From: Primula veris | Lineage: Eukaryota; Streptophyta; Magnoliopsida; Ericales; Primulaceae | Length of the DNA stretch: 64,000 nucleotides | NCBI GenBank assembly: GCA_963682055.1 | Contig: OY821751.1 | Location: 8,804,001 to 8,868,000, forward strand | Direction: 5' to 3' | Part shown: piece after piece, positions 1-11,694 of the stretch | How positions within the stretch are numbered: position 1 is the stretch's first letter | Layout: each line of letters opens with the position of its first letter | Program-made: the position numbers and the translations under genes | Notes under the pieces: model-generated | What the model was told of the DNA's origin: nothing | The model's database searches: none | Seen by the model: only the letters and a program-made list of their open reading frames with translations

Positions 1-722
1 TTATGTCGTGTAAACACACACCGCATGAGCTATTGTTACTAGTATACACATATAGATGGAAAATATCATTTAATTATTGTTTTCAAAGTTTTGTGTTTTC
101 TATGAAAACTAAGTATTAATGATTTAAGCATACCTTAGCAGTTGATGTGATCTCCATGTCGAAAGCAGTGATGGATTTGATTCATGATTCGGATTGTGGA
201 AAATGAAAAACCCTAGGTTCTCTCTCTAGGATGTTTTCTTACTTTGTTTTATTTGTGAATATAGACGGTCGATTTGTCACCATAAGAGACATAGTCACGT
301 GCTCATTCTTGTATTTGCACTATATTGTAAATCCATTTTGGTAAATAAATTTTAAACTTTGCCAAAAAAAAAGTATTAATGATTTATGTTTTCAAAAATT
401 AAAGTAGTAATGTGTAGCATTAATGTGGGGTACTATAAATGGTAATCTAGTGTCCGGTACACCCATTATGTATCATTATTGAATCTTTATTAATTATTAC
501 TATATATTAATTATTACTATATGCATTTAAATGGGTTAACATCAGCCCCGGAAGGAAACGAAAATGTTTTATTTCTGTATATTGCAGTCGTATCTGGTAC
601 ATGCATGCATTTAAATATGTTTTAAGATACAAATATGCTCATATGCCCTACTTTCTCTATCTCTCTTCCGCCTTGATGACTAATATATGGGTATATCTCT
701 ACATGCATATATATATATCAAG

Positions 723-768
<46 letters not shown>

Positions 769-1360
769 ACATGCATGTATATATATATATATATTATACA
801 TACATCTATATAATATCTTTCATTACTTGATGATGAGTAAGCAGATTGATATCTATCAAGCTATATATATGTTGTGTATAATTTAAACAGTTGATAATAT
901 GGTTCTAAAATAGTTTTGAGAAAACCTAAAAGAGACCTTATCCGTTGGATTTCTATATAAATATTGGGAAACGTTTTCTTTAATTAGAACTACCATATAT
1001 TGATGTCTATTATTGAGCAGGCTATTAAAAGTGAAGAAAATGTGAAGGAATCAAGAAAGTGTATGATGGGATTAAATGTTATTCAGACTACACCGATCGT
1101 TGTTCATTTCATTTCAATAAAAAAGAACCCCACACGTATGGTCTGATTCAAAACATATATCTATAAGGTGATATTTATTGAGACTCGCTTTTATTTAAAT
1201 TCCTTCTGTCACCTTATTATTCTTTGTTGTAAACCAATATATTTATGTTAGTATTATAGGTACAATCAGTGTTCTAAAAGGGACATTTATGCGCAAATTA
1301 GGCGGTAGGCGGTGGTAGCAAAAAAGGCATGTCCAACAAGAGTAAATAAGTTATTCCTCC
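1..1360. other. AT-rich spacer, no gene seen
   Basis: No coding region can be supported. The stretch holds an AT microsatellite at 723-767 with a second short run near 779-795, and a telobox-like AAACCCTA hexamer region near 207. Short frames here read as Tyr-Ile runs from the AT repeat. The same spacer recurs at 14042-15376 and 43337-44671 with shorter AT runs. Confidence 0.7.
723..795. repeat. AT dinucleotide microsatellite, length differs between units
   Basis: About 44 bases of uninterrupted AT precede a short TCTACATGCATGT spacer and a second AT run. Unit 2 has only about 20 bases at 14766-14785 and unit 3 about the same at 44061-44080. This is the clearest length difference between otherwise near-identical units. 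Confidence 0.9.
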
Positions 1361-2737
1361 TCCACATAAACAAATCTCTCTCTCTCTCCGCCCCCTAAAT
1401 AAACTAGATCTAAGTCGCCGCCACCAGCACGACTACATGGGGTGGGGGTCGGCCCCTCCACCCCTACTCTGGGCAAGTCTACGACACTCCTCTATGCCAC
1501 TGCACCACCGCCACTATAGCGGTGACAAACCTCCAACCCCGTAACTCGCCACAAATTTCAACCCCATCTCATCCCATCTCAACCCAATCTATCACATAAA
1601 ACTAGCTCTCACCTCACACCAACTGTTCACCTCATATCTGCTTCTCTCATCATCTCATCTAGTATGACCACGCATGTACGTAGCAGCTATGGGGATGCTT
1701 CATATGACGGATCATCATTTCTGTTTGAACTGCATCCATACAGAGGCGTGTCGCTCATAGCAGATTCAGGTATGTTTTGTAACATATCCAGCGAGTTGTG
1801 GGTCTCACATCCTCTTTTCGGTAGGTCTGGTTTGATTGGATTTCGGTTTATGGGTTTTGTTGGGTTTTTGCCACTGCATGTTTAGTTAGACTATTTGTGT
1901 GCTTATATGTTAGCGTTTCTTTATATTCGATTGTAGATGATTTGATCCTTTTGGTTATACTCATTTTATAATATGAGACCCCATCGGAGTAGACGCGGAT
2001 AACTTTACTTTAGGAAATGGGTTCGGTCGGGGTGTTCTTGGGGCTCAGATAACTTAGTAGGGTTGTTTGGTCGAGTCATTTAGTGTGTTGGCACCCCGGT
2101 CGTAATTACAGCACCAGATTGAGCTGAATCTCTTGAAGTAAATGTGCATTTTCTCTACCCAGGGTCTGTTATGTCATGTGTTCTCTTTTGTTGGACGAAA
2201 TATTGTAAATTTTGCTAGAATCGAGTAGGGCATTTTGACTTGTATATCGGATTTGGGTATTATATTATTATTTTACATACCCATTTTGATTGTTATGTAT
2301 GTTATAATTTCGTCCCGAAAATTGCTATTCGTTTGGCGACAATTGGAGCTTTGGGCTATGTTTAAAGTATGAGTGGCTATTTCGGTCTTTTGAGTATTGT
2401 GTTGGCTGCCGGTTGGCCTCCCTACACTTATTATGGTATGCACGTTATGCTTAGTTCATTTGATCATCCTCTGATTCAACAGACGCAATTGACGAAACTT
2501 TTTAATTTGGTATTTAAGATAACATTAGTGTGTATGTTTCTATCTTTTGGTGAATTTTGTTTTATCAATGGTGGATTTGGGCGGTAACACTTGAGTAGCA
2601 GGCTTCCGGGCACTCTGAATGATTTATATTATGTATTTTTACCCAGCCCCTTGAAGTCTGTTCCAGGGGCATCTGTACTCTGTATTCTGGCCTGTTATTT
2701 GAAATAATAATGAGCTTTTACTTTAAAAAAAAAGTCT
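1361..2737 (+). other. Transcript-like block ending in an A tract; origin unknown
   Basis: The block opens with a CT run (about 1374-1388) and GC-richer sequence, unlike the spacer before it. A short frame from 1664 (73 codons) has a GT-rich possible splice donor after codon 35 (near 1768). The right end reads like a 3' untranslated region: AATAATAATGAG about 25 bases before an A tract at 2724-2734. The last part, from about 2440, recurs with substitutions at about 6525-6817. I see no known domain. It may be a captured or retrocopied gene piece, but that is inference. Copies lie at 15377-16753 and 44672-46048. Confidence 0.35.
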
Positions 2738-3297
2738 TCTCCAACAAAGGAAAAGTCTCCTACAACTCCCAACATGAATGGTTTCTTGAGATAAAATGAC
2801 TCAGGGAGTGCAAATAGCAAGAACATTGTTGAGCAATCTCTTGTTGGGGGGAACCTTGATCGTTCCTTGTAGATACTCAAATTTGAGGCGATGAAATCAA
2901 GTGAGAATGCAGAGGAAAAGTATTCCACACTAAATGATAATCAGGACTACCCAACCACAGAAGATGGTGCCGGTTTTTTAGAATTTATTCCCATATTTGA
3001 AAGCTTCAAGGTTATGGTGAATGGCAATGACATAGATCAGGTTCTTGGTGATGACATACATGCAAAATACTTTGATCAGTGCTTATCTCAAGGATCATAT
3101 TTACATGCACGATTAGCGAAAATCATCAGCTCTAAACTTTCTGTTGAAACTATTCCCATCGTAATAGATATATGTGAGTGGTTTAGAAATTGCAACCTTG
3201 TATCAAATTTGGCTGATTTTAATGAATGGCGAAATTTATTGCAAGTATTTGAAAGGTGGAATGAACTTGGGGTTCTTGATCAAGCGACTTAATACGA
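2733..3297 (+). pseudogene. Gene fragment, left arm of inverted repeat 1 (unit 1)
   Basis: A frame of 133 codons (2891-3292) covers most of the arm. Recognisable landmarks are an acidic start, the string FLEFIPIFESFKV, then YLHARLAKIISSKL and a Trp- and Leu-rich end. I do not recognise the family. The same protein, reverse-oriented and broken by stops, is encoded by the right arms at 21588-22264 and 46788-47464, and a second, similar set sits at 6817-8236. It is therefore a gene piece amplified as inverted repeats, not a stand-alone gene. In unit 1 the partner right arm has been deleted. Confidence 0.6.
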
Positions 3298-3459
3298 TAT
3301 ATGGCATTATGCTTGTTTCAATTTATTTTGTCCACTTTTCTAAAATAGAAGTAAATCTTTTACAGCCTTGTAAAATTACCCATACTTTGTTTCTTTATAG
3401 CTAAATGATCATTTCAAAAAGTAATGGGTAATATTAGAAAGAGAGTGTGAAAAAAGTGT

Positions 3460-3476
3460 GGTAATTACGTTCCCTT
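3460..3476. repeat. LINE target-site duplication, 3' flank (unit 1)
   Basis: The 17-bp string GGTAATTACGTTCCCTT precedes the T tract that marks the LINE poly(A) end. The matching copy on the other side of the LINE is not present in unit 1 because that side was deleted; it is present in unit 2 at 21571-21587. Confidence 0.85.
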
Positions 3477-5111
3477 TTTTTTTATATTAATAGTGGGGAA
3501 AACCCACTCTTTTATTAATAGATGTAAAAAAGTGGATGAAAAACCCCACAAAAACAAAACAGAGTAGCAATTAATAACAACCTTAAAATTACATGGCTTA
3601 ATAAAATGAAATTGAAACTTTCAGACTTAATCTTATGAAACGATACAAATTCGACCAAAGTTAAGGGACCAAATATGTAATTGACCACCGTCCACCTCTT
3701 CATCTGGTCTTCTCCTTCTCTCATTTCACTTATCTTCATTGTTGATATAGAGAGAGACACTCAAGCTTTTCCTCATTTCCCAAACGTAAATAAGGAACAC
3801 CTTTCTCTTCCAGCTTCATAATCTTTCTCAATTTACTAGGGAAAACTGCAATATCTTCTGAAACTAGATGATCGGAGACACAACCCAGATTGGCCAATAG
3901 ATCAGCGCATGAGTTGGCCTCTCTTTCCACATGGTTCAACAGATAAGTACCCTTCTTCATCTTCTCCTTTATATTCTTAATTAGAAATTTCATCTTCCAC
4001 GGACACTTACTTTTATCAGACAAGATGTTTATTAGATGTAGACAATCACTTTCTATAATTATCTTAGGCAAATTAACCACTGTTAGTCCTTGTAGTATAG
4101 CTTTTGCCTCTGCTTCAATACCTGATTTGCTAGTAATTTTTCCATAGAAACCTTGTATAAATTTACCTTGGTGATCCCTTAATATTCCACCTACTCCACT
4201 AGAATTGGTGGAGCTTTTAAAACAACCATCTATATTCAATTTCATGAATCCAGTTGGGGGGTTTTCCCATTTTATAACCCTAGCTTTTTTGCTATTCTTA
4301 ACTGCTTGTAATAAATTTATTTCTTCCCAAATCCACCTCTTAGGAAACCTTTTATCCACTTGTGAAAAGCTATGGATTAAACCAATAATTTCTAAAATGA
4401 TATTTTGGGCAATCATTTTTTTATTATCAAATTTACTGCCACAGCGAGCTTTCCAAATACACCAAATAATGTACACAGGTAGTACCTTTATAATCTTCTT
4501 TTCTGGAAAATGACTTCTTTTTTCTTCATGTACCCACCAAGAAGTAAATCTCCCTCTCAATGTTAAAACATTATGATTTACTCCCAAATATTGTGCAAAA
4601 TACTTCCATACTTCCTTAGCAATAGCACTAAAACACAACAAATGCTCTAAACTTTGTTCATTCCTTTTACAGCATTCACAACTTGAAGCTAATTGGACTC
4701 CAATTTTTTGGACAGCAATGTCCACTGGCACTGCATCATTAAAACACTTCCAAGCAAAACAAGAGATCTTCAAAGGTATTATTCTATCCCATAACATTTC
4801 ATACAACCAACTTTTTGTACTTTTCTTTCTCATAATATTCCAAGCAGATTTAAATGAAAAATCACCCTTATTATCCTCCATCCATATAGCTTGATCTTTT
4901 TCACCTGGATAGATTAAACATTGACTAAACACACCTTGTTTAGAAATAGGAATAATTTCAGCAATAGATTCATAGTTCCACTCATTATTAATGATTAATC
5001 TAGACAACAGCAGCTTATTATCAATATTTTGATCCTGTAGTGGTCCATTACCAATCCAGTTATCTAGGTTAACTGAGACATTTCCTTTTCCAATCAACCA
5101 AAGAATATTTT
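3477..5111 (-). mobile_element. LINE remnant, 3' end only (unit 1)
   Basis: Identical by inspection to 17493-19126 of the LINE in unit 2. The T tract at 3475-3483 is the poly(A) tail seen on the plus strand. Only the C-terminal part of the second reading frame remains: a zinc-knuckle-like reverse-transcriptase-associated region and an RNase H domain. At about 5105-5111 the LINE is joined to the X repeat through a shared run of six T residues, where the LINE should continue with TCAGCAATC. Confidence 0.9.
3736..5111 (-). pseudogene. LINE ORF2 C-terminal fragment (zf-RVT and RNase H)
   Basis: The open frame reads on the minus strand from about 5111 to 3736. Near its middle are Cys and His residues of a zf-RVT-type finger (CECCKRNEQSLEHLLC, about 4620-4680). 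The C-terminal 130 residues form an RVT_3-type RNase H domain: the first Asp in KLNIDGCF, then SGVGGILRD, the Glu in EAEAKAILQG, the Asp in IIESDCLHL and the final Asp in REANSCADLLA. This domain order is typical of plant L1-clade elements. The N-terminal endonuclease and reverse transcriptase are missing, so it cannot transpose itself. The apparent Met start near 5130 lies in fused X sequence and is not a real start. Confidence 0.88.
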
Positions 5112-6062
5112 TTGACTGAACAATTAGCACTTTCGACTACACTAAATACACTTTCAGTTTAACTAGATACACTTTCAATTGAACTAGATGAACTTTTATT
5201 GAACTAGATTTATTTTTATTGAACAAGATACATTTTTATTGAAGTAAATACACTTTCGACTGAAGTAGATGTACTTTCATCTGAATCATATGCACTGTCA
5301 CCCGAACCACATGTACTTTCACCAAAACCACATCCACTTTGTGCTAAACCGGATGCACTCCAGTTGAAAGTACATCTACTTCAGCAGAAATTACATGTGG
5401 TTCAGCTGAAAGTGTACGCGATTCAGATAAAAGTGCATTTAGTTCAGCCAAAATGACATATAGTCTAGTGAAAGGTACATCTAGTTCAGCACAAGTTTAG
5501 TCGAAATTGCATATAGTTTAGCATAAAGTGTATGTAGTTCAGACAAGAATGCCACAAAAAGTGCATGTACTTTACTTTAAAGTAAAAAAAATTCCGGAGC
5601 GATTCAAACCACCAACCTCTTGAACACCGGTGTTGGTGCAAGCGTTCTTTCCAAATGAAATAAATAGCCAAATTAGCAAAACTAATCGTAAAAAACTATG
5701 CATTCGCATTAAAATAATGCCTTTTTATAGGGTTTCTAAAGAGTTATCAAAACTCAACCAAACAAGCACTAAACTCAAGCCATACAAACTGAAAAGTAAT
5801 TCAGCATCAAAACGGGCCTGTTTTCAGCCCTGAAACAGGGCTCGATTCAGCCCCAAAACAAGGCCCGTTTCAGCCCCAAAATCACCCCCGATTCAACACC
5901 AAAACGAACCCCAATTAAACATCAAACCGGGCCCGTTTCAGCACGGACACTGGTCGTGATTCAGCCCCAAAACAAACACCGTTTCATCCCAAAAGCAGCC
6001 TTGATTCAACACCAAAACGGACCTCAACTGAGCACCAAAATAGTACTCGATTCATCCCAAAA
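5112..6062. repeat. Repeat X, foldback minisatellite (unit 1, start missing)
   Basis: Three parts can be seen. First, 5117-5361 is a degenerate direct repeat of a 20-21 bp unit of the form TAGATACACTTTCAATTGAAC. Second, 5362-5570 is the reverse complement of that pattern (for example CTGAAAGTGTACGCGATTCAG), so the two halves can fold on each other about a centre near 5362. Third, 5790-6062 is a different 22-23 bp direct repeat of the form GATTCAACACCAAAACGG. Between them, at about 5590-5660, is a tRNA-like motif. No coding capacity is supported. Other copies: 34228-35365, 50665-51802 and 56216-57055. Confidence 0.85.
5594..5660 (-). other. tRNA-like A-box/B-box motif inside X (possible SINE head)
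   Basis: On the minus strand GGTTTGAATC (5601-5610) resembles a pol III B box, and about 30 bases before it TGGAAAGAACG resembles an A box. The palindrome AACACCGGTGTT lies between. Spacing fits a tRNA-derived SINE promoter, but no tRNA cloverleaf was confirmed. It is retained in all four X copies. Confidence 0.3.
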
Positions 6063-6520
6063 CATACCAAGTTAGCACATAACTCTTAATCACTACAAAT
6101 GATCTTATGACCAAATAATCAATCATAGGCAAGTCGTATAGACCTATATTGACAACAAACAACACCTGCAACTACAAAATTGAATTCGTCAATCTACACT
6201 AATTGTTATATGTACTATAAAAACAAAAAAAACTTGCACTACAAAATTAATCACATGTGCATCCACTGATTAGCAAAGTATAATATGAATTCAAACTTCA
6301 ATATGCAGGTTTTGAATGTACAACTGGATGAGTAGCCTATTTTTCACTTTTCAGTACGATGAATTCTTCAATAGTAACATCAAAGAAACAATTATGTTTA
6401 AATATAGTAGATATCCTAAACAAAATTTTACGGATGAATGCACCAACCTATTGCAGATCTGACCTAATTCGAAACCCTAGATCCCCATCTATGTCATCAT
6501 CGTCTTCCACGTCTTCTAGT
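6063..6520. other. Spacer between X and inverted repeat 2, no gene seen
   Basis: AT-rich sequence without a supportable frame. Near 6470 a telobox-like AAACCCTAG precedes a short Met-Ser-rich frame (MSSSSSTSSS) that runs into the conserved A-tract block at 6525. It may be the 5' end of a captured gene, but nothing confirms this. The copy in unit 2 is at 35358-35815. Confidence 0.4.
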
Positions 6521-6524
6521 ATGC

Positions 6525-7370
6525 ACGCTATGCTTAGTTCATTTGATCATCCTCTGCTTCAACAGACGCAATTGACGAAACTTTTTAATTTGGTATTTAA
6601 GATAACATTAGTGTGTATGTTTCTATCTTTTGGTGAATTTTGTTTTATCAATGGTGGATTTGGGCGGTAACACTTGAGTAGCAGGCTTCCGGACACTCTG
6701 AATGGTTTGTATTATGTATTTTTACCCAGCCCCTTGAAGTCTGTTCCAGGAACATCTGTACTCTCTATTCTGGCCCGTTATTTACAATAATAATGAGCTT
6801 TTACTTTTAAAAAAAAGTCTTCTCCAACAAACGACAAGTCTCTTACAACTCCCAACATGAATGGTTTCTCGAGATAAAATTACTCGGGGAGTGCAAATAG
6901 AAAGAACATTGTCGACCAATCTCTTGTTGGGGGGAACCTTGATCGTTCCTTGCAGATACTCAAATTTGAGGTGATGAAATCAAGTGAGAATGCAGAGGAA
7001 AAGTATTCCACACTAAATGATAATCAGGACTACCCAACCACAGAAGATGATGCCCGTTTTTTAGAATTTATTCCCATATTTGAAAGCTTCAAGGTTATGG
7101 TGAATGGCTATGACATAGACCATGTTCTTGGGGATGACATACATGCAAAATACTTCGATCTGTGTTTATCTCAAGGATCATATTTACATGCACGATTAGC
7201 CAAAATCATCAGCTCTAAACTTTCTGTTGAAACTATTCCCATCGTAACAGAAATATCTGAGTGGATTAGAAATTGCAACCTTGTATCAAATTTGGCTGAT
7301 TTTAATGAACGGAGAAATTTATTGCAAGGATTTGAAATGTGAAATGAACTTGGGGTTCTTGATCAAGCAA
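6525..7370 (+). pseudogene. Gene fragment, left arm of inverted repeat 2 (unit 1)
   Basis: This stretch repeats 2440-3297 with scattered substitutions. It has the same A-tract end (about 6809-6816) and the same 130-residue frame (6950-7342), with Arg for Gly in the DDARFLEF segment and a TGA after codon 130. The inverted arm proper begins at 6817 and pairs with 7556-8130 on the opposite strand. The encoded protein family is not recognised. Confidence 0.6.
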
Positions 7371-7555
7371 CTAAATACGATATATGGCATTATGCTTGTT
7401 TCAATTTATTTGTCCATTTTTCTAAAATAGAAGTAAATCTTTTACAGCATTATAAAATTACCCATACTTTGTTTCTTTATAGCTAAATGATCATTTCAAA
7501 AAGTAAGGGGTAATATTAGAAAGAGAGTGTGAAAAAAGTGTGGTAATTATGTTCC

Positions 7556-8290
7556 CTTATTTACGGTATTTAGTCGCTTGATCAAGAACACCAAGTTCAT
7601 TCCACATTTCAAATCCTGCAATAAATTTTGCTGTTCTTCAAAATCAGCCAAATTTGATACAAGGTTGCAATTTCTAATCCACTCGGATATTTGAGTTACG
7701 ATGGGAATAATTTCAACAGCGAGTTTAGAGCTGATGGTTTTCGCTAATTGTGTATGTAAATATGATCTCTGAGATAAGCACATATCGAAGTATTTTTCAC
7801 GTATGTCATCACCAAGAGCCTCGTCTATGTCCTAGCCATTCACCATAACTAACCTTGAAGCTTTCAAATTTGGGAATAAATTCTAAAAAACAGGATTTGT
7901 AATCTGACCAGGTTGGGTAGTCCTGATTATCAACTAGTAAGGAATTCTTTTCCTCTGCATTCTCAGTTGATTTCACGGTCTCAAATTTGACTATCTGCAA
8001 GGAACAGTCAAGGTTCCCCCAATAAGAGATTGGTCGACAATATTCTTGCCATTTGCACTCCCCGAGTCATTTTGTCTCAAGAAACCTTTCATGTTGGGAG
8101 TTGTCAGAGACTTGTCGTTTGTGGTAGAAGACCTCTTTCCTCTTGTTAGACATGCCTTTTTTGCTACCTCAGATTCCAGAGAACCAGGAGACCAAGCTAC
8201 GAAACTGTTGGATTCCGAATCAGCATCTTTCCTCATTTTTTTAATACGTTCTGTTTTCTCAGGATTTTGAGGTACTGCTCTCTTGTTCTA
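7556..8290 (-). pseudogene. Gene fragment, right arm of inverted repeat 2 (unit 1)
   Basis: Reading on the minus strand, three broken frames (8236-7991, 8000-7809, 7783-7547) give a longer version of the same unknown protein. An N-terminal Ser- and Lys-rich stretch (with FVAWSPGSLESEVAKKACL) is found only in the right arms; then come the EENAEEK-type and FLEFIPKFESFKV segments and finally YLHTQLAKTISSKL and NLVSNLADFEEQQNLLQ. Frameshifts and stops separate them. The arm pairs with 6817-7370 over roughly 560 bp around a loop of about 185 bp. Confidence 0.6.
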
Positions 8291-8516
8291 TTTTTGAAGA
8301 CCTGGATTCTGAGGTATTGCTCTCTTGTTTTTTGCTTTTACTTGGGTTAAAAATAATAAGTTAATCGGAACTGTTTACATCCACTGTTGAAAAAAAGTAG
8401 CTTGTGTGGTATTAATTTTGTGATATTATTATTACTTAGCATTTACATTTTATAAGTTTTTAGAGATCACGGATTTAGCATTTATATTTTATAAGTTTTT
8501 TAGAGATCATGGGTTC
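8291..8516. other. Short spacer with a local 40-bp direct duplication
   Basis: TTAGCATTTACATTTTATAAG and a near copy follow each other at about 8436-8515, ending in AGAGATCACGG and AGAGATCATGG. No gene is seen. It separates inverted repeat 2 from the copia remnant; copy at 37586-37811. Confidence 0.5.
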
Positions 8517-8519
8517 ATG

Positions 8520-11500
8520 ATATTAAAACTATCTAACCTTTTAAAATCGTCAAATAACTTCGGATTATTTCCCGTAAAAATCAAATCATCAACATATAGG
8601 CAAACAATCAAATATCACCATTTTTATCCATTTTCACATAAAGACAATGCTCATGGGACACCTTATAAAATTATTTTCTTGGAAATACTTATCAATTCTA
8701 GTATTCCAAGCTCTCGGGGCTTGTTTCAAACCGTAAAGCGCTTTTTTCAATTTTAAAACTTTATTTTCAAATCCCATAATCCCATAACCTGGTGGTTGTT
8801 GCAAATAAACTTATTCTTCTAAATTTTCATTTAAAAACGCTGATTTTACATCCATTTGGTTTATTTTTCAATTATTTTGGACAGCCAAAGAAATTAAAAA
8901 TCTAATAGTTTCTAGACGAGCTACGGGAGCAAATAGCTCATCAAAATCGATGTCGGCCTTTTGGTTGTATCCTTTTGCGACTAACCTTGCTTTATAATTT
9001 TTGATTTCTCCTTTTGCATTTTTTTTTCTCTTTATAAAACCCATTTAGCACCAATATCTTTGTGTCCTTTCGGTAAATCCGCCAACTCCCACATATCATT
9101 TTTTTATTATCGAGTCCATTTCCTCATCCATAGATTTTCTCCAATTTTTATTTTCCATCGCCTCTCCATAACCTATCGGTTCACAACCCGCAAAAAGACA
9201 AAATAGAGTAACATTATCAACATTTTCCGTTACCTCATATAACTCTTGCATAGTGCGAAAACGTGGCGTTCTTTCGCTAGAACTTTCGTCAATTGGGGAT
9301 TGTGGTTGGACTTGTGATTGTGGTGATGGAGGTGGAGTAGCGAGCTCTTCTTCCATTTCGATTTGCTCTTCCTCTTCATCGCCATAATAAGGGAAAAAAT
9401 GGTAGTCGTCTTCCTTTTTGTCCCAATCCCATGTTCCCTCTTGATCAAACTTAACATCTCGACTAATAACAAATTTTCCATTTTCCGGATTATATAATTT
9501 ATAGCCTTTCGCCCTCGAGTCGTAACCGATAAATATAAACTTTTCGCTTTTGTCGTCTAATTTGGACCTTTTTTGATCCGGAACATGATCATACGCAATA
9601 CTCCCAAAAACTCGTAAGTGAGAAATAATCGGTTTTCTTTCGCTCCATACTTCCTCGGGAGTTTTACCCCAAACACTTCAGGATGGAGAACGGTTCGATA
9701 AATAAACCGCACTATCCACGGCCTCGGCCCAAAACTCTTTTGGAACATTTTTACTTTTAAGCATGCTACGAGCCATATTTAAAAGAGATCGTTTTTTTCT
9801 TTCAACAACCCCATTTTGTTGTGAGGTATAAGGAACCGTCAAAGGACGAAAAATTCCATTTTCTTCGTAATAATTTTCAAAATCATTTGAGAGAAATTCA
9901 CCACCTCGATCCGATCTCATAGAATTTATTTTGTGACCACTTTGATTTTCAACACGAGCTTTAAATTTTTTGAAAGCATAAAAAAGATCGGATTTTTGTT
10001 TCAAAAAATAAACCCAAGCCTTTCGACTAAAATCATCAATAAAAAGAGCAAAATAATTGCTTTTTTCAAAAGAACTTGGTTTAATAGGACCACAAATATA
10101 TGTATGAACAAGTTTCAACGGTTTTTTAGCTCTTGTAGTCGCTTGTTTCGGAAAACTTTTCCTCGGTTGTTTTCCAAACAAACATACCTCACAAAGTTCA
10201 TCAACATGATCAATATGAGGTAAACCTTTCACCATACTTTTACTACTCAACAATTTCAAACCACCAAAATTAAGGTGCCCAAATCTCAAATGCCAAAGCC
10301 ACGATTTTTCTTTAAAACACGCTTTCAAACATTTAGCCCCACCATTTTGAATATACAAAGAAAACATTCTATTTTTCGACATCGGGACTTTTGCAACCAA
10401 AATTCCCATTTTTATCACTTAATAAAATAATATAATTTTTCGAATGAATATCATAGCCCTTTTTCAAAAGTTGTCCCAAACTCAAAATATTAGACTTCAT
10501 ATTTGGCACATAATAAACGTTCGAGATAAAATCATTTCCTCCATTTTTCAATTGGATTAAGACTTTTATCTTCCCTTTCACCGGAATTTTAGATTCATCA
10601 CCAAAATAAATATCTCCATTTGCCGTTTCATCAATTTCGGTAAACATATTTTTATTACCACACATATGGTTGCTTGCCCTCGTATCTAAATATCACGTAG
10701 TATTTTCTCCGCTATTATTTTCATTATGCGCAAATAAAAGTGTAGAACGTTCTTCATTTTCTCTAGCAAAATTAGCCCTTTCCTCAAATTTATTATTACT
10801 CAATCTACAATCGGAAGCGTAATGCCCAAATTTTTTACAATTATAACATTTAATTTGGGACTTATCATACCCCGGTTTTCCATTATAATTTCCTCCTCTT
10901 CCACGGCCTCTTGTCGGATAAGACTTTTGTCTCCTCTGTTCTTTTTTGAAAGAGTTGTAACCACCACGGCCATAATTTTGACCTCGATCCCTTTCTCGTT
11001 GGCTTTTAGAGTTGCCAAAACTTTTCTCGTTCATGCTAAATTTCGTATGAAGAGCTTGCTCGAGCGGCTATTCTTTCACAACTCTTTTGTTGAATTTTTC
11101 TTCATGAGCTTGGAGCGAGCCCAAGAGTTGATCCACTGTCATAGATTCTACGTCTTTAGATTCCTCGATAGCCACAACAATATAATCCCATTTGGAATCT
11201 AAAGAACGTAGAATTTTTTTGACAACACGAGTGTCGTCCAATTTTTCTCCTCATCTTTTCATTTGATTGACGACCTTTTGAACTCGTGAAAAATAGTCGT
11301 CAACCGATTCGGAGACTTTCATACATAAAGCCTCAAAATCAACACGTAAGGTTTGGAGTCAAATTTTTTTTACCTTGTCAACTCCTTTGAACGAATTCTC
11401 CAAAATATCTCAAGTTTCTTTGCTCGTGTTTGCACACGCCACCTTTTTGAACATAGTTTCTTCCAACGCTTGATGGATGATGTTAAGAGTCTTTCGATCC

Positions 11501-11682
11501 TTCTTCTTTAAGTCCTCCATTTGAGCCTGAGTTACGTCAGCGTCTTCTTCGGGTTCATTATACCCGGTCTCTACGATTTCCTACACATTTCGGGAACCGA
11601 GAAGCACTTTCATTCTTATGCTCCAATTATCGTAGAGATCTTTCTTAAGCATGGGGATAAAATGGGTCATTCCACCGGCCAT
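8520..11682 (-). pseudogene. Ty1/copia gag-pol remnant (unit 1)
   Basis: The polyprotein starts at an ATG on the minus strand at 11682 and is broken many times. Gag has several stops but still shows a UBN2-type body and the knuckle CYNCKKFGHYASDC. The protease core reads DTRASNHM instead of D(S/T)GASNHM (Asp codon at 10684-10686), and a TGA replaces the Trp just before it. Pre-integrase LWHLRFGHL is intact. In the integrase the first catalytic Asp is Tyr (HTYICGP, codon 10098-10100), whereas the Asp of SDRGGEF and the Glu of GVVERKKR remain. The reverse transcriptase keeps [20 protein letters not shown] and YVDD but contains stops. This is clearly non-functional. Confidence 0.88.
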
Positions 11683-11694
11683 TTTGGGACCGTT

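Noticed and set aside
601..813. Open frame of 70 codons rich in Tyr and Ile (also in units 2 and 3)
   Set aside because: It reads through the AT microsatellite; its length changes with the repeat and there is no domain.
1664..1885. A real 73-residue gene
   Set aside because: No domain, no homologue recognised, a possible splice donor inside it, and only near-identical copies to compare, so no evidence of selection.
1361..2737. A solo LTR
   Set aside because: No TG...CA ends with a flanking 5-bp duplication could be found; the A tract suggests a transcript end instead.
4205..4513. Plus-strand frames inside the LINE and copia regions (also 9933-10223 and 10822-11202)
   Set aside because: They lie opposite recognised transposon coding sequence and are frame shadows.
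5594..5660. A functional tRNA gene
   Set aside because: Only box-like motifs are present; no full cloverleaf or anticodon arm could be drawn.
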